Of a DNA stretch of 64,000 nt, positions 46,230 through 55,642 are shown one piece after another. The notes beneath the pieces were generated by a model that was not told where the DNA came from, made no database searches, and was given only the letters and a program-made list of their open reading frames with translations. This DNA comes from an uncultured Pseudomonadota bacterium (lineage in GTDB: Bacteria; Pseudomonadota; Gammaproteobacteria; Xanthomonadales; Wenzhouxiangellaceae), in contig CAKZPB010000078.1 of NCBI GenBank assembly GCA_937138395.1, positions 1-64,000 on the forward strand, given 5' to 3'. A program made the position numbers and the translations under genes. The stretch's first letter is position 1. Each line of letters starts with the position of its first letter.

Positions 46230-47531
46230 ATGAGCGCTGAACTCGAGCAGGAACCATCGAAGCAATCCGATTCACAGCGGGTATTGACCGACGTTTCATT
46301 CGAGCAGTTCGAACTGCCCGAATCCGTGCGGCATGGCCTTCAGTCCGCAGGCTTCAGTCACTGCACCCCGATTCAAGCCGACACGCTGCCGCTGGCTTTA
46401 TCCGGGCGCGACGTCGCCGGGCAGGCCAGGACCGGTACCGGAAAAACCGCGGCGTTTCTGCTTGCAGTATTCAAGCGCCTGATCGACGATGATCAGGCCC
46501 AAGCAGCCGGGCATCATCCGCGTTCGATCATCATTGCGCCAACGCGCGAATTGGCCATCCAGATTCATCGTGATGCCGAGATGCTTGGTGGCCAAACCGG
46601 ACTGACCTTTGCATTGGCCTATGGCGGTGTGGACTATCAGAAACAACGCGACCATATTGCCAATGGCTGCGATGTGCTGATTGGCACTCCGGGCCGCATC
46701 ATCGATTTTTTCAAGCAACGGGTATTCGGGCTCAAGCACATCCGCATTGCCGTGCTCGATGAAGCCGATCGAATGTTTGATCTCGGGTTCATCAGCGACA
46801 TCCGCTACCTGTTTCGTGCAATGCCGCCGGTCGACCAGCGTCAGTGCCTGATGTTTTCGGCCACGTTTCCGCTCAAAGTCACTGAACTGGCCTATGAGCA
46901 CATGAACGACGCGGTGACGATCCGCATTGATGATGATCAGAAAACCACTGAGCGCGTTCGACAGACGGTCTACTATCCCTCCAATCGTGAAAAACTGCCG
47001 CTGCTGGTCCAGTTGATCCGTCAATTCGACGATGGGCATATCATCGTATTTGTCAATACGCGGCGGGCTGCCGACCTGGTCGATCGAATGTTGAAAGGGA
47101 ACGGCTTTGACTGTGCCATGCTGGCAGGTTCCGTCGCCCAGAAAAAACGGCAGCGATTGCTGCAGGCATTCCACGACGGCCAACTGCCAATTCTGGTCGC
47201 AACCGACGTTGCGGCGCGGGGGTTGCATATCCCGGATGTAAGCCATGTCATCAATTTTGATCTTCCGCAGGATGCTGCCGATTATGTTCACAGAATCGGG
47301 CGGACGGCTCGTCTCGGCGCAACCGGTGAAGCCATCAGTTTTGCTTGTGAAGACTATGCGTTTCATCTGCCTGAAATCGAGGACTACATCGATAAAAGTA
47401 TCGAGCTCATCAATCACGATGCCGACAATCTGCCGAGTCTGGAGCCCGCAATTCCGGCCAAAAAACCCAACCGGGGCCGCGGCGGCAAGAACCCCTCACA
47501 CCGGCGACGGCGGCCGTCCCGTTCTAATTAA
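46230..47531 (+). CDS. rhlB: DEAD-box RNA helicase RhlB
   Basis: The 433-residue helicase carries Q motif FSHCTPIQADTLP, motif I ARTGTGKTAAF, PTRELAIQIH, DEAD motif LDEADRMFDLGF, SAT in MFSATFP, and the motif VI HRIGRTARLG. The C-terminal tail is basic (PNRGRGGKNPSHRRRRPSRS). RhlB unwinds mRNA for the RNA degradosome in enterobacteria. ATG 46230 begins as family members do; the upstream frame to 46107 is unlike them. Location opposite trxA-rho supports RhlB over other DEAD proteins. Confidence 0.93.
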   Translation: MSAELEQEPSKQSDSQRVLTDVSFEQFELPESVRHGLQSAGFSHCTPIQADTLPLALSGRDVAGQARTGTGKTAAFLLAVFKRLIDDDQAQAAGHHPRSIIIAPTRELAIQIHRDAEMLGGQTGLTFALAYGGVDYQKQRDHIANGCDVLIGTPGRIIDFFKQRVFGLKHIRIAVLDEADRMFDLGFISDIRYLFRAMPPVDQRQCLMFSATFPLKVTELAYEHMNDAVTIRIDDDQKTTERVRQTVYYPSNREKLPLLVQLIRQFDDGHIIVFVNTRRAADLVDRMLKGNGFDCAMLAGSVAQKKRQRLLQAFHDGQLPILVATDVAARGLHIPDVSHVINFDLPQDAADYVHRIGRTARLGATGEAISFACEDYAFHLPEIEDYIDKSIELINHDADNLPSLEPAIPAKKPNRGRGGKNPSHRRRRPSRSN

Positions 47532-47653
47532 TTCAGCTATTGCTGAGCGGCCTGGATTCACGATGAACCGACCGTTGACCAGGGTTGGTTCAGTAACAAT
47601 ATGCTACTCTCGAAACTTGACTTCGGTTTGACTCGGCCATCGGCCCACTCTGT

Positions 47654-48505
47654 ATGCAGCTTGCAATTCATGAAAGCCCGATCCTGCTGACGCGCATCCG
47701 GTGGACAGTGCTTGTACTGTTGTGTCTGGGCCTGGTCTGGATGTCGATACGGCTGCTCGCCCTCTGGCTGTCGGGTCCCGATATACCGTTACCCGATCTG
47801 CCTGAAATCAGTCAACCGCAAGCTGAACTGACCGTTGTAGAGAACGATTGGGAATTGTTCGGTCGAGCGGCTCCCGATGATTTCGGTGTACCCGAAGCCG
47901 TGCAGCCTACGGCGCTGAATCTGATGCTTCGAGGCGTCGTGACCGGACCATCCGGATATGCAATCATCCTGGATGAGCGAGGTGATGAGGGTGTCTATCG
48001 TGTCGGCGACGAAATTAGCGATGGCGCCGAGGTCGAACGAATAGAAGACCGGCGGGTCGTGCTTGTACGAAACGGCCAGCGTGAAGCGCTGGAGCTGCCC
48101 GGTGCTGCGATGCAGACCCAACCACGCGGTCCTGCACCGGCTTCCTCGACGGATGATGAAAACAATGCGCTGCCGACAGGGCTGGGCATTGCATCCCTGT
48201 CCAGCCTTACAGGGCCTCTGGCAATGGATCCGTCACAAATGGCCAACCAGATCACCATCCTGCCGGTTGCTGGCGGTGGCTTCCGTGTTCGTGCGGGGCG
48301 AGATGCCACGATTTTCACTGGACTGGGTTTTCACTTGAATGACATCGTCACGGCAATCAACGGACAACCCGTCAATACCCGGGCCGATGTCGAGGCGCTG
48401 TTTTCGGACTATCAGCTCGGACAGCCAATCGCGATTACAATCAAGCGAGGCGATCGGCAATTGGTGCTGACTCCGGACCTGAATGATTTGATGGGAGAAC
48501 TGTAG
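47654..48505 (+). CDS. gspC: Type II secretion protein GspC
   Basis: The 283-residue inner-membrane protein links the inner-membrane platform to the secretin. It has one membrane helix (about residues 17-38), the homology region near residues 60-140 (LNLMLRGVVTGPSGYAIIL, GVYRVGDEISDGAEVERIE), a low-complexity linker, and a C-terminal PDZ domain (FTGLGFHLNDIVTAINGQPV, DVEALFSDYQLG). It is first in a gspC-gspD-gspE set, with gspD following after four bases. Confidence 0.92.
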   Translation: MQLAIHESPILLTRIRWTVLVLLCLGLVWMSIRLLALWLSGPDIPLPDLPEISQPQAELTVVENDWELFGRAAPDDFGVPEAVQPTALNLMLRGVVTGPSGYAIILDERGDEGVYRVGDEISDGAEVERIEDRRVVLVRNGQREALELPGAAMQTQPRGPAPASSTDDENNALPTGLGIASLSSLTGPLAMDPSQMANQITILPVAGGGFRVRAGRDATIFTGLGFHLNDIVTAINGQPVNTRADVEALFSDYQLGQPIAITIKRGDRQLVLTPDLNDLMGEL

Positions 48506-48509
48506 AGAC

Positions 48510-50498
48510 ATGCAGCAACAACAATTACTGCCCGTTGGAACGATTCGATTCAGTGCCTGGTTGATCCATTGCAGCTGTGTGCTGACTGTATGCGTGCTGC
48601 TGTCGGTGCTGCCGGTAGCCGCACAAGACAACAACCCCGGCATGGCCAACGGTAATGGCCATGTGCTGAATTTCCAGGATGCGGATATCCGCTCCCTGAT
48701 TGCAACGGTGGCCGACATTACCGGGCGTAGCATCGTGGTTGACCCGGCGGTCACCGGCCGGGTAACGGTTGTATCCAGCGAGTCACTGGATCAGGATGCT
48801 GTATACGACATGTTTTTATCCATCCTGGCAGTGCATGGCTTCAGCGCGGTCAGCGACGGTCGCGTCACACGGATCGTGCCGGACAGTGCTGCCCGTTTTG
48901 CGGCTGCGGGTAGGGAATCCGGTGGCACTCTGTCGCAGCAGGATCCGGTCACGCGGATCATTCCGCTGCGCCATGTGCGCACTGCGGACGTGCTGCCGAT
49001 GCTGCGTTCACTCGTGCCACAAACCGCGGTGCTGACTGCTCATGAGCCGACCAACAGCCTGCTGATCAGCGATCGAGAGCGTAATGTTCGCCGTATCGAA
49101 GCGGTGCTTCAGCGCCTCGATGCTGCGACCGATGAATCCCTCGAAGTCATCGTCCTGAGTCATGCCAATGCAGAAGAAGTGGCTGAAATCGCAGGCCAGA
49201 TTTTTTCCGGCAGCGAGCAATCGGTAGCGATGGCCGATGCACGCACCAACAGCATCATTCTGAGTGGTGATCCAGGTCAACGGCTGCGGCTGCGCACGCT
49301 GATCAGTCATCTGGATACGCCGATGGATCTGGCCGGTGGTTCGCGTGTGATTTATCTGCGCTATGCCGATGTCGAGCAACTGGTGCCGGTGCTCGAAAAC
49401 CTGGTTGCCGAACCCGACGGTAGTTTGTCTGAGGTGCGCATCCAGTCGCATGCTGAAACCAATGCACTGATCATTTCAGCGCCGCCATCCATCTATCGCG
49501 AGCTGCAGTCGATTGTCGATCAGCTAGACATCCGGCGTGCGCAGGTTCTGGTCGAGGCGATCATCGCTGAAGTCGCTGCCGATACAGGCCGCGAGCTTGG
49601 AATTCAGTGGCAGTTCTTCGAGTCCGGTGACAGCGGCTTTTTCGGCGGCACCAATTTCCAACAGGGCGGAAACAATATTCTGAATTTGAGTGCTGGTCTT
49701 GGCTCCGATGAAGGCGGCTTGCTCTTGCCGGGTGGTGGTCTGAATCTCGGCTATGTCGGTGGGCGCACCAGTCTGCTCGGTATCGATCTGCTTGAAATCG
49801 GCGCGCTCGCCCGTGCATTGGCAACCGATGGCGACACCAACGTGCTGTCGACGCCTTCGATCGTGACGATGGACAATCACCCGGCCAGTATCAATGTAGG
49901 TCAGGAAGTGCCGTTCCTGTCCGGCAGCTTTGCGACGGAAGGGATTTCGACATCGGATGGCCAAGTCAATCCGTTCCAGACGATTAATCGGGAAGAAATC
50001 GGCGTCAAGCTGAACGTCACGCCTTACATCAATGAAGGTGACAGCATCATGCTGGCCATCGAGCAGGAAGTGTCGACCCTTGCGCCCGTGGTCGGTGCCG
50101 TTGACCTGATCACCAACAAGCGCACCATCAACACGCGGGTCATGGTTCCCGACGGGGCCATGCTGGTGCTGGGCGGTCTGATTCAGGATGATTTACAGGA
50201 GACTGTCGAACGGGTTCCGGGTGTGAGTCGGATTCCTTTGTTGGGCGAGTTGTTTACGTATCGTTCATCGACTCAGGTCAAGCGCAATCTGATGGTCTTC
50301 ATCCGTCCTCAGATTCTTGTCGATGACGGTTTGGCCAGCGAACTGACTGCCCGCAAGTATTCCTACATCCGGAATCGCCAACTGCAGCAGCAGGACGCCG
50401 ATGGATTGCGCCTTGTGCCTGAAGAAGACATGCCGTTGCTACCTGAACTCTACGATTTTCTGCAAACCCGGCCCAGCCAGGGTGCGGGTGATCAATGA
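48510..50498 (+). CDS. gspD: Type II secretion secretin GspD
   Basis: The 662-residue outer-membrane channel has a signal peptide (cleavage near VAAQD). Domain N0 comes first (LNFQDADIRSLIATVADITG), then N1-N3 repeats (VIPLRHVRTADVLPMLRSLV-type segments near residues 150, 215 and 285). The secretin core runs from about residue 340 with VLVEAIIAEVAADTGRELG, VLSTPSIVTMDNHPASINVG and VPDGAMLVLGGLIQDD. No S-domain for a dedicated pilotin is obvious. It follows gspC directly. Confidence 0.95.
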   Translation: MQQQQLLPVGTIRFSAWLIHCSCVLTVCVLLSVLPVAAQDNNPGMANGNGHVLNFQDADIRSLIATVADITGRSIVVDPAVTGRVTVVSSESLDQDAVYDMFLSILAVHGFSAVSDGRVTRIVPDSAARFAAAGRESGGTLSQQDPVTRIIPLRHVRTADVLPMLRSLVPQTAVLTAHEPTNSLLISDRERNVRRIEAVLQRLDAATDESLEVIVLSHANAEEVAEIAGQIFSGSEQSVAMADARTNSIILSGDPGQRLRLRTLISHLDTPMDLAGGSRVIYLRYADVEQLVPVLENLVAEPDGSLSEVRIQSHAETNALIISAPPSIYRELQSIVDQLDIRRAQVLVEAIIAEVAADTGRELGIQWQFFESGDSGFFGGTNFQQGGNNILNLSAGLGSDEGGLLLPGGGLNLGYVGGRTSLLGIDLLEIGALARALATDGDTNVLSTPSIVTMDNHPASINVGQEVPFLSGSFATEGISTSDGQVNPFQTINREEIGVKLNVTPYINEGDSIMLAIEQEVSTLAPVVGAVDLITNKRTINTRVMVPDGAMLVLGGLIQDDLQETVERVPGVSRIPLLGELFTYRSSTQVKRNLMVFIRPQILVDDGLASELTARKYSYIRNRQLQQQDADGLRLVPEEDMPLLPELYDFLQTRPSQGAGDQ

Positions 50499-50502
50499 TC
50501 AA

Positions 50503-51978
50503 ATGACGATTGCGCGGCCGCCGTTTGGTTTTGCCCGACGTCGAGGGGTGACTGTGGCTGGCCTTGATGACCAGGGCAGGGCGCGCATTGTCATTCGAAA
50601 ACCGGCCGATCTTGAGGCGCTGCGTGAGGTACGCAGAACCATCACGGGTGAGACCGTCGTCGAAAAGCTCAGCGAAGCCGATTTCAGTTTGCTGATTACG
50701 CGACTGTACGAAGCCGGCCACGATGAAGCCAGCCAGCTCGCTGCAGACCTGGATGACGAGATGGATCTGGGCCGTCTGGCCGAACAGATCCCCGAATCTA
50801 CTGATTTGATGGAGCGCGCGGACGATGCGCCGGTCATTCGCTTGATTAACGGCATCCTGTCTCAGGCCGTACGCGAGGGCGCTTCTGATATTCATCTTGA
50901 GCCGTTTGAAGATCGGCTGTCGGTGCGATTCCGCATCGATGGTTTGCTGCGTGAAGCCATGTCGACCAGTCGTGCCCTGGCGCCATTGGTGTGCTCCAGA
51001 ATCAAAGTCATGGCGCGGCTCGATATTGCCGAAAAGCGATTGCCTCAGGATGGCCGCATCGGCTTGAAGCTGGCGGGTCGTCCCGTCGATGTGCGCGTGT
51101 CCACGCTGCCTTCTAGCCATGGCGAACGCGTCGTGCTCCGGCTGCTCGACAAGCAAGCCGGCCAACTGGGCCTGTCTGAACTGGGCATGGACGACGATAC
51201 GCTGCGACGGACTGAACAACTGATTCACCAGCCGAATGGCATTGTGCTGGTGACAGGGCCGACCGGGTCCGGTAAATCCACGACCCTGTACGGCGCCTTG
51301 CTGAAGTTGAACGACCGCAGTCGCAACATCATGACCGTCGAAGATCCGGTTGAATACGATATTGATGGAATCGGACAGACCCAGGTCAACCCGAAAGTGG
51401 ACCTGAGCTTCGCACGGGGCCTTCGGGCGATCCTGAGGCAAGACCCCGATGTCGTCATGATTGGTGAAATCCGTGATCTTGAAACCGCCCGCATCGCTGT
51501 GCAGGCCTCGCTGACCGGTCACCTGGTGCTGTCGACCCTGCATACCAACACCGCGGTGGGTGCAATCAATCGGTTGGTGGATATGGGCATCGAGCCATTT
51601 CTGCTGTCCTCGAGCCTGACCGCAGTCATGGCTCAGCGACTGGTGCGCAAACTGAATCCTGACTGCCGCGAGGCTTTTGTAGCCGAGGAAGAACAGCTTC
51701 GAGCCGCCGGGTTGAGCGTTTCAGGGCCGGTCACACTCTATCGAGCTCGAACAGATTTACCGGACGGCGCCAAGGCTTTTACCGGCCGGACCGGTATTTA
51801 TGAGTTGATTCGGCTTGATGACGCGCTTCGCGCGCTGATTCACGCACGTGCAGCCGAGGCCGAGCTCGAGCAGGCGGCACGAAAGACCGCGCCATCGATC
51901 CTCGACAATGGATGGGCCAAAGTCAAAGCCGGGATGACCACCCTGGATGAGCTGCTGCGCGTGACTCGAGCCGGCTGA
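50503..51978 (+). CDS. gspE: Type II secretion ATPase GspE
   Basis: The 491-residue ATPase powers pseudopilus assembly. After an N1E-like domain come Walker A GPTGSGKSTTLYG near residue 255, the Asp box MTVEDPVEYDIDGIGQTQVN, Walker B ILRQDPDVVMIGEIRD and the His box TGHLVLSTLHTNTA. The CxxC...CxxC zinc element usual before the C-terminus is missing: the region reads NPDCREAF and then has no Cys. ATG 50503 is preferred; GTG 50488, overlapping the gspD stop, is possible. gspF and the pseudopilin genes do not follow. Confidence 0.94.
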   Translation: MTIARPPFGFARRRGVTVAGLDDQGRARIVIRKPADLEALREVRRTITGETVVEKLSEADFSLLITRLYEAGHDEASQLAADLDDEMDLGRLAEQIPESTDLMERADDAPVIRLINGILSQAVREGASDIHLEPFEDRLSVRFRIDGLLREAMSTSRALAPLVCSRIKVMARLDIAEKRLPQDGRIGLKLAGRPVDVRVSTLPSSHGERVVLRLLDKQAGQLGLSELGMDDDTLRRTEQLIHQPNGIVLVTGPTGSGKSTTLYGALLKLNDRSRNIMTVEDPVEYDIDGIGQTQVNPKVDLSFARGLRAILRQDPDVVMIGEIRDLETARIAVQASLTGHLVLSTLHTNTAVGAINRLVDMGIEPFLLSSSLTAVMAQRLVRKLNPDCREAFVAEEEQLRAAGLSVSGPVTLYRARTDLPDGAKAFTGRTGIYELIRLDDALRALIHARAAEAELEQAARKTAPSILDNGWAKVKAGMTTLDELLRVTRAG

Positions 51979-52011
51979 CAGGGTCTAGACTGTTAAATTC
52001 AAATTTACTTA

Positions 52012-52039
52012 AGAACTAATTGATCTAATTACGGTCCTA
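52012..52039 (+). promoter_or_regulatory. Sigma-E-type promoter of rpoE
   Basis: AGAACTA (52012-52018) and TCCTA (52035-52039) are separated by exactly 16 bases, matching the sigma-E form GGAACTT-N16-TCTGA at five of seven and three of five positions. It lies 45 bp before rpoE in an AT-rich gap, as expected for autoregulation. Confidence 0.6.
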
Positions 52040-52083
52040 AATGACAGCCATTCGGGCCGATCAATAACAAGAGGCGGCCCCAA

Positions 52084-52668
52084 ATGGGCGAACGGGAAAC
52101 CGACCAACTGTTGGTCGAACGAGTACAGCAAGGAGACAAGCGGGCTTTCGACCTGCTGGTGCTGAAGTACCAGCATAAGATCACAAGCCTCGTTATGCGA
52201 TACGTTTCAGACCATGCAGAAGCCCTGGATGTTACCCAGGAGGCGTTCATCAAGGCGTACAGGGCCATTGGCCGTTTTCGAGGCGATAGTGCGTTTTATA
52301 CCTGGATGTATCGTATTGCCATCAACACGGCGAAAAACCACCTGGTTTCACTCGGGCGGAGGCCGCCGCAAACGGATGTTGATGCACAGGATGCCGAACA
52401 GTACAGCATTGATACCAGGCTCAAGGATCGCGGATCGCCTGAACATGAATTGCTGAAAGAAGAAATTGAACAAACGATTCAAAATGCGATCAATGATTTA
52501 CCCGATGACCTGCGCGTAGCCATCACGCTCAGGGAAATGGAAGGTATGAGCTATGAAGATATTGCGACCAGTATGAACTGCCCGATTGGCACGGTCCGCT
52601 CGCGAATATTTCGGGCCAGAGAAGCCATCGACCAGCGCTTGAGGCCATTACTTGATGAGACTCGTTAA
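52084..52668 (+). CDS. rpoE: RNA polymerase sigma-E factor (AlgU/RpoE)
   Basis: The 194-residue ECF sigma factor has region 2 (VERVQQGDKRAFDLLVLKYQ, DVTQEAFIKAYRAIGRFRGD, FYTWMYRIAINTAKNHL) and region 4 (DLRVAITLREMEGMSYEDIA, CPIGTVRSRIFRAREAID). It runs the envelope stress response. rseA follows at 79 bases and a sigma-E-like promoter precedes it. Confidence 0.96.
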   Translation: MGERETDQLLVERVQQGDKRAFDLLVLKYQHKITSLVMRYVSDHAEALDVTQEAFIKAYRAIGRFRGDSAFYTWMYRIAINTAKNHLVSLGRRPPQTDVDAQDAEQYSIDTRLKDRGSPEHELLKEEIEQTIQNAINDLPDDLRVAITLREMEGMSYEDIATSMNCPIGTVRSRIFRAREAIDQRLRPLLDETR

Positions 52669-52747
52669 CCGGAACATCATGCGACTCGACGTTTTTGTAT
52701 GAGCGTCCATTTACAACGTCAACAACTGCAGCTACGGACAATTAACA

Positions 52748-53404
52748 GTGAACAATAGCAACGATCAGATTTCTGCTTTAATGGACGGTGAACTCGAAGC
52801 CCATGAATGTGAGCTTGTTGTTCGTCGATTAGCAAACGATGACTCGCTGAAACAGTCCTGGGGCCGATATCATCTGGTGCGCGCGTGCTTGCTCAAGGAA
52901 TATGCAGGCTCGCACGACATCTACAGTCGTGTGCGCGCGGCAGTGGACGATGAATCTGTTCAACACAGCGTCGCGCCAGCACGTCATTCCTGGCTGAAAA
53001 CCAGTCTTGGAGGTGCGATGGCTGCAAGCGTCGCACTGGTTGCGGTTATTGGACTGAATACGCGCCTGGAACCACCCGCTGAATCTGATTTCAATCAGGC
53101 GGTTGCGCCCGGCTTTGTCAGTCAGAGTACGGCATTGGATCGACAGTTCAACCGACAGGCTCAGCCGGTTGGTCTGGGCGGGTTATCCGGCGATTCCAGT
53201 CAATATGCCACTCCTTCACAGCTCGCGGCCAAGCCATTCACCGAGCCGCGCGCTCGAATTCAGCAATACAGTGTTCAAGCGTTTGAGCTGAATACGCAAG
53301 CACCAACGTTTACTCCACTTGCGCCGGCTGGCGTTCAGTCAATTCCGACCGGCAATGTTCGGGGAGAAGTGGAGCTACCGGATCGAGTTACTGAACAGAA
53401 CTGA
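52748..53404 (+). CDS. rseA: Anti-sigma-E factor RseA
   Basis: The 218-residue protein has the RseA N-terminal sigma-binding domain (QISALMDGELEAHECELVVRR, WGRYHLVRACLLKEY), one membrane helix near residues 85-102 (GAMAASVALVAVIGL) and a Gln/Ser-rich periplasmic part. It holds RpoE at the membrane until cleaved by stress proteases. It starts at GTG 52748. No rseB gene, the usual periplasmic partner, follows; rseC comes next. Confidence 0.92.
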   Translation: MNNSNDQISALMDGELEAHECELVVRRLANDDSLKQSWGRYHLVRACLLKEYAGSHDIYSRVRAAVDDESVQHSVAPARHSWLKTSLGGAMAASVALVAVIGLNTRLEPPAESDFNQAVAPGFVSQSTALDRQFNRQAQPVGLGGLSGDSSQYATPSQLAAKPFTEPRARIQQYSVQAFELNTQAPTFTPLAPAGVQSIPTGNVRGEVELPDRVTEQN

Positions 53405-53426
53405 CCCGGCGCGCGCTTCGGCACCC

Positions 53427-53912
53427 ATGGTTCCCGCATCGGAATTGATCTGGCAGCAGGCCATCGTGTCTCGTGATCGTCAGCGTAGCTTCGCTGAAAT
53501 TTCGAAGCGGTCTGCGTGTAGTCGATGCCTGGCAGGCAAGGGCTGTGGAGCGGGCCTGTTTAGCTTGTTGTTTGCCGGAAGAAATGCGCGCATTCCAATA
53601 CCCGATGGGGATCTTTATGCACCGGGCCAGCGCATTCGAATAGGCGTTCAGCCCGGACAGCTAATGCTGGCCAGTGCAGTGTTGTATTTGTTTCCACTGC
53701 TGTGCTTTATGCTTGGCCTTGCTGTTTCTGAACTATGGCTGGGTATAAATGAGTTGTTCAGCCTTTTGATCGCAGTCTTGTGTTCATTGGTTGCATTGCA
53801 CCTGGTTCGACGCCAAAACGGGTCCTTGAATGTCTTGACCATTGAACGCATACACCCAGTGAATTCAGAAACAATAATTATTGATGACCGCTGCGGTTCA
53901 ACTGACCAGTAA
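53427..53912 (+). CDS. rseC: RseC/SoxR-reducing-system protein
   Basis: The 161-residue protein matches RseC: an N-terminal region with the Cys motif SACSRCLAGKGCGAGL near residue 32, a beta-rich part (YAPGQRIRIGVQPGQLMLAS) and two membrane helices near residues 80-120. RseC modulates sigma-E in enterobacteria and is related to RnfB-linked SoxR reduction. ATG 53427 lies 22 bases after rseA and gives the family length; the frame upstream overlaps rseA. Confidence 0.9.
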   Translation: MVPASELIWQQAIVSRDRQRSFAEISKRSACSRCLAGKGCGAGLFSLLFAGRNARIPIPDGDLYAPGQRIRIGVQPGQLMLASAVLYLFPLLCFMLGLAVSELWLGINELFSLLIAVLCSLVALHLVRRQNGSLNVLTIERIHPVNSETIIIDDRCGSTDQ

Positions 53913-53990
53913 TAAAAACGGGACGAATGGCTTGAAATTCGTCTACAACGATCGAATGTACTCTTCCAACATAAAACCGAGTTACTGAGC

Positions 53991-55427
53991 ATGAACAGAT
54001 CAACATCCAGTTATCTTCGCTACCCAATCTCGCTAATCTTTGCTGTCGTGTTCGGATGGATGGCATGCATCCCATCATTTGCATTCACCGAAGACTTTTC
54101 AGACGTCGTCGAGGCCAGCATTCCGGCCGTCGTCAACATCGAGACCACACGGTTCGGTGAGCGTCCAAATGCAAATACTGATCAGAATGACCAGTTGCCG
54201 GATGACCTGCCTGAAATGTTCCGCAGATTTTTTGAATCGCCCTATGGTGGGCCACGCGGAAGACCCGATCAAATGGGCGGTGGTTCCGGCTTCATCATGG
54301 ATTCCGACGGCCTGGTTGTGACCAATCATCATGTGATCGAAGATGCTGATGAAATCATCGTTCGCTTGTCTGACCGGCGTGAGTTTGTCGCAGAACTGGT
54401 CGGTTCTGACCCTGAAACCGATGTAGCGGTCTTGCGTATTGATGCCGAATCGCTGCCGGTGCTTGAATTTGGTGATTCTGATGCCCTTCGTGCAGGGCAA
54501 TGGGTTATTGCCATTGGCTCGCCGTTCCGCTTCGAGCAAAGCGTGTCTGCAGGCATTGTCAGCGCCACAGGCCGCAGTGCTGCAAGTACCCAACAACAAT
54601 ATGTGCCGTTCATCCAGACCGATGCGGCCATCAACCGAGGAAACTCGGGTGGGCCGTTGATTGATCGTAATGGTCAGGTTGTCGGCATCAACTCATGGAT
54701 TTTGAGCTCATCCGGTGGGAACATTGGACTGTCTTTCTCGATTCCAATAGAAATTGCCTCCAGAACGATTGACCAATTACTCGAATTCGGTCGCGTGTCG
54801 CGTGGCTATCTCGGTGTTGGCATTGAGAGCGTTGACCGTAACGAAGCCGATGCGCTTGGTCTGGATCGCCCGATTGGCGCGCTGGTCAATCGAATTGAAC
54901 CAGGCAGCGCTGCACAGCGTGGTGGTATCGAGGTGGGTGATGTCATTCTGGAAGTCAATGGCCAGACCATCGAAGTGTTTTCAGATCTCCCGCCGCTGGT
55001 TGGTGCAGTACCACCCGGTGACGAAGTCGAGCTGTTGATTTCACGCTGGGGCGACACCCGGACACTGGATATCGAACTCGATGAGCGTGAACCCACTACG
55101 GCCACAGCCTCGAGCGACAATGATCAGGAGATCGAGCCAAGCAACGCGCTTGGGTTGACGGTAGAGCCGCTTTCACAAGAACAGCGACGTCAGCTCGAGG
55201 GCATACAAGGTGGCGTGCTGGTTACCGAAATTGAAAGCGACAATGCCTATCGTGCGGGCGTGCGCCGCGGCGACTTGCTGCAAATGATCAACAATCAGGA
55301 AGTCGGTGACCTGGACGATTTCAATCGCATCGTCGACGGGATCGAGGACGGTCGGAGCGTGGCTCTGCTGTTATGGCGTAATGGCGCTACCCAGTTCGTC
55401 GCCTACACGCCGGAATCGCCTGAATGA
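53991..55427 (+). CDS. mucD: Periplasmic serine protease DegQ/MucD (HtrA family)
   Basis: The 478-residue protease-chaperone has a signal peptide (cleavage near SFAFT), a trypsin-like domain with His114 (VTNHHVIEDADEI), Asp144 (PETDVAVLRID) and Ser219 (INRGNSGGPLID), and two PDZ domains (YLGVGIESVDRNEADALGL and GVLVTEIESDNAYRAGVRRG). It degrades misfolded envelope proteins. It follows rseC by 78 bases; rpoE-rseA-...-mucD is the arrangement of Pseudomonas and Xanthomonas. A strong terminator lies 65 bases downstream. Confidence 0.95.
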   Translation: MNRSTSSYLRYPISLIFAVVFGWMACIPSFAFTEDFSDVVEASIPAVVNIETTRFGERPNANTDQNDQLPDDLPEMFRRFFESPYGGPRGRPDQMGGGSGFIMDSDGLVVTNHHVIEDADEIIVRLSDRREFVAELVGSDPETDVAVLRIDAESLPVLEFGDSDALRAGQWVIAIGSPFRFEQSVSAGIVSATGRSAASTQQQYVPFIQTDAAINRGNSGGPLIDRNGQVVGINSWILSSSGGNIGLSFSIPIEIASRTIDQLLEFGRVSRGYLGVGIESVDRNEADALGLDRPIGALVNRIEPGSAAQRGGIEVGDVILEVNGQTIEVFSDLPPLVGAVPPGDEVELLISRWGDTRTLDIELDEREPTTATASSDNDQEIEPSNALGLTVEPLSQEQRRQLEGIQGGVLVTEIESDNAYRAGVRRGDLLQMINNQEVGDLDDFNRIVDGIEDGRSVALLLWRNGATQFVAYTPESPE

Positions 55428-55491
55428 TCTGATTTAGTTCATATGGCCCATGGCTGTCGAAAGCCTGAATGGATATAATAGGGCTCACGTA

Positions 55492-55525
55492 AGCCGCCGC
55501 CGGCCACTCGGCGGCGGCTTTTTTT
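55492..55525 (+). terminator. Strong rho-independent terminator after mucD
   Basis: Stem AGCCGCCGCCG / CGGCGGCGGCT (11 bp, all paired), loop GCCACT, then a run of seven T residues. It separates the stress operon from the lepA operon. Confidence 0.95.
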
Positions 55526-55579
55526 CTTGACTGATTCAAGGCCATCGCCTGCATGATGAATACTGCAAAGACGCTTAAG

Positions 55580-55642
55580 GGACCGCTGAACCACTGCGCA
55601 CGAAGCGCGTTTCAGGCAGATGCGCTGCCGATCGTGCGGTCC
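55580..55642. repeat. Three-way-junction structured element
   Basis: An outer 7-bp stem (GGACCGC 55580-55586 with GCGGTCC 55636-55642) encloses two hairpins. The first spans 55587-55614: TGAA/TTCA, AC/GT and GCGC/GCGC around loop ACGAA. The second spans 55615-55629: GGCAG/CTGCC around loop ATGCG. All helices are Watson-Crick. The shape suits a structured RNA or a palindromic intergenic repeat unit; the strand cannot be fixed. Confidence 0.5.

Noticed and set aside
55474-55479. TATAAT that could be a promoter
   Set aside because: No -35 box at the right distance, and transcription would run at once into the strong terminator at 55492-55525.
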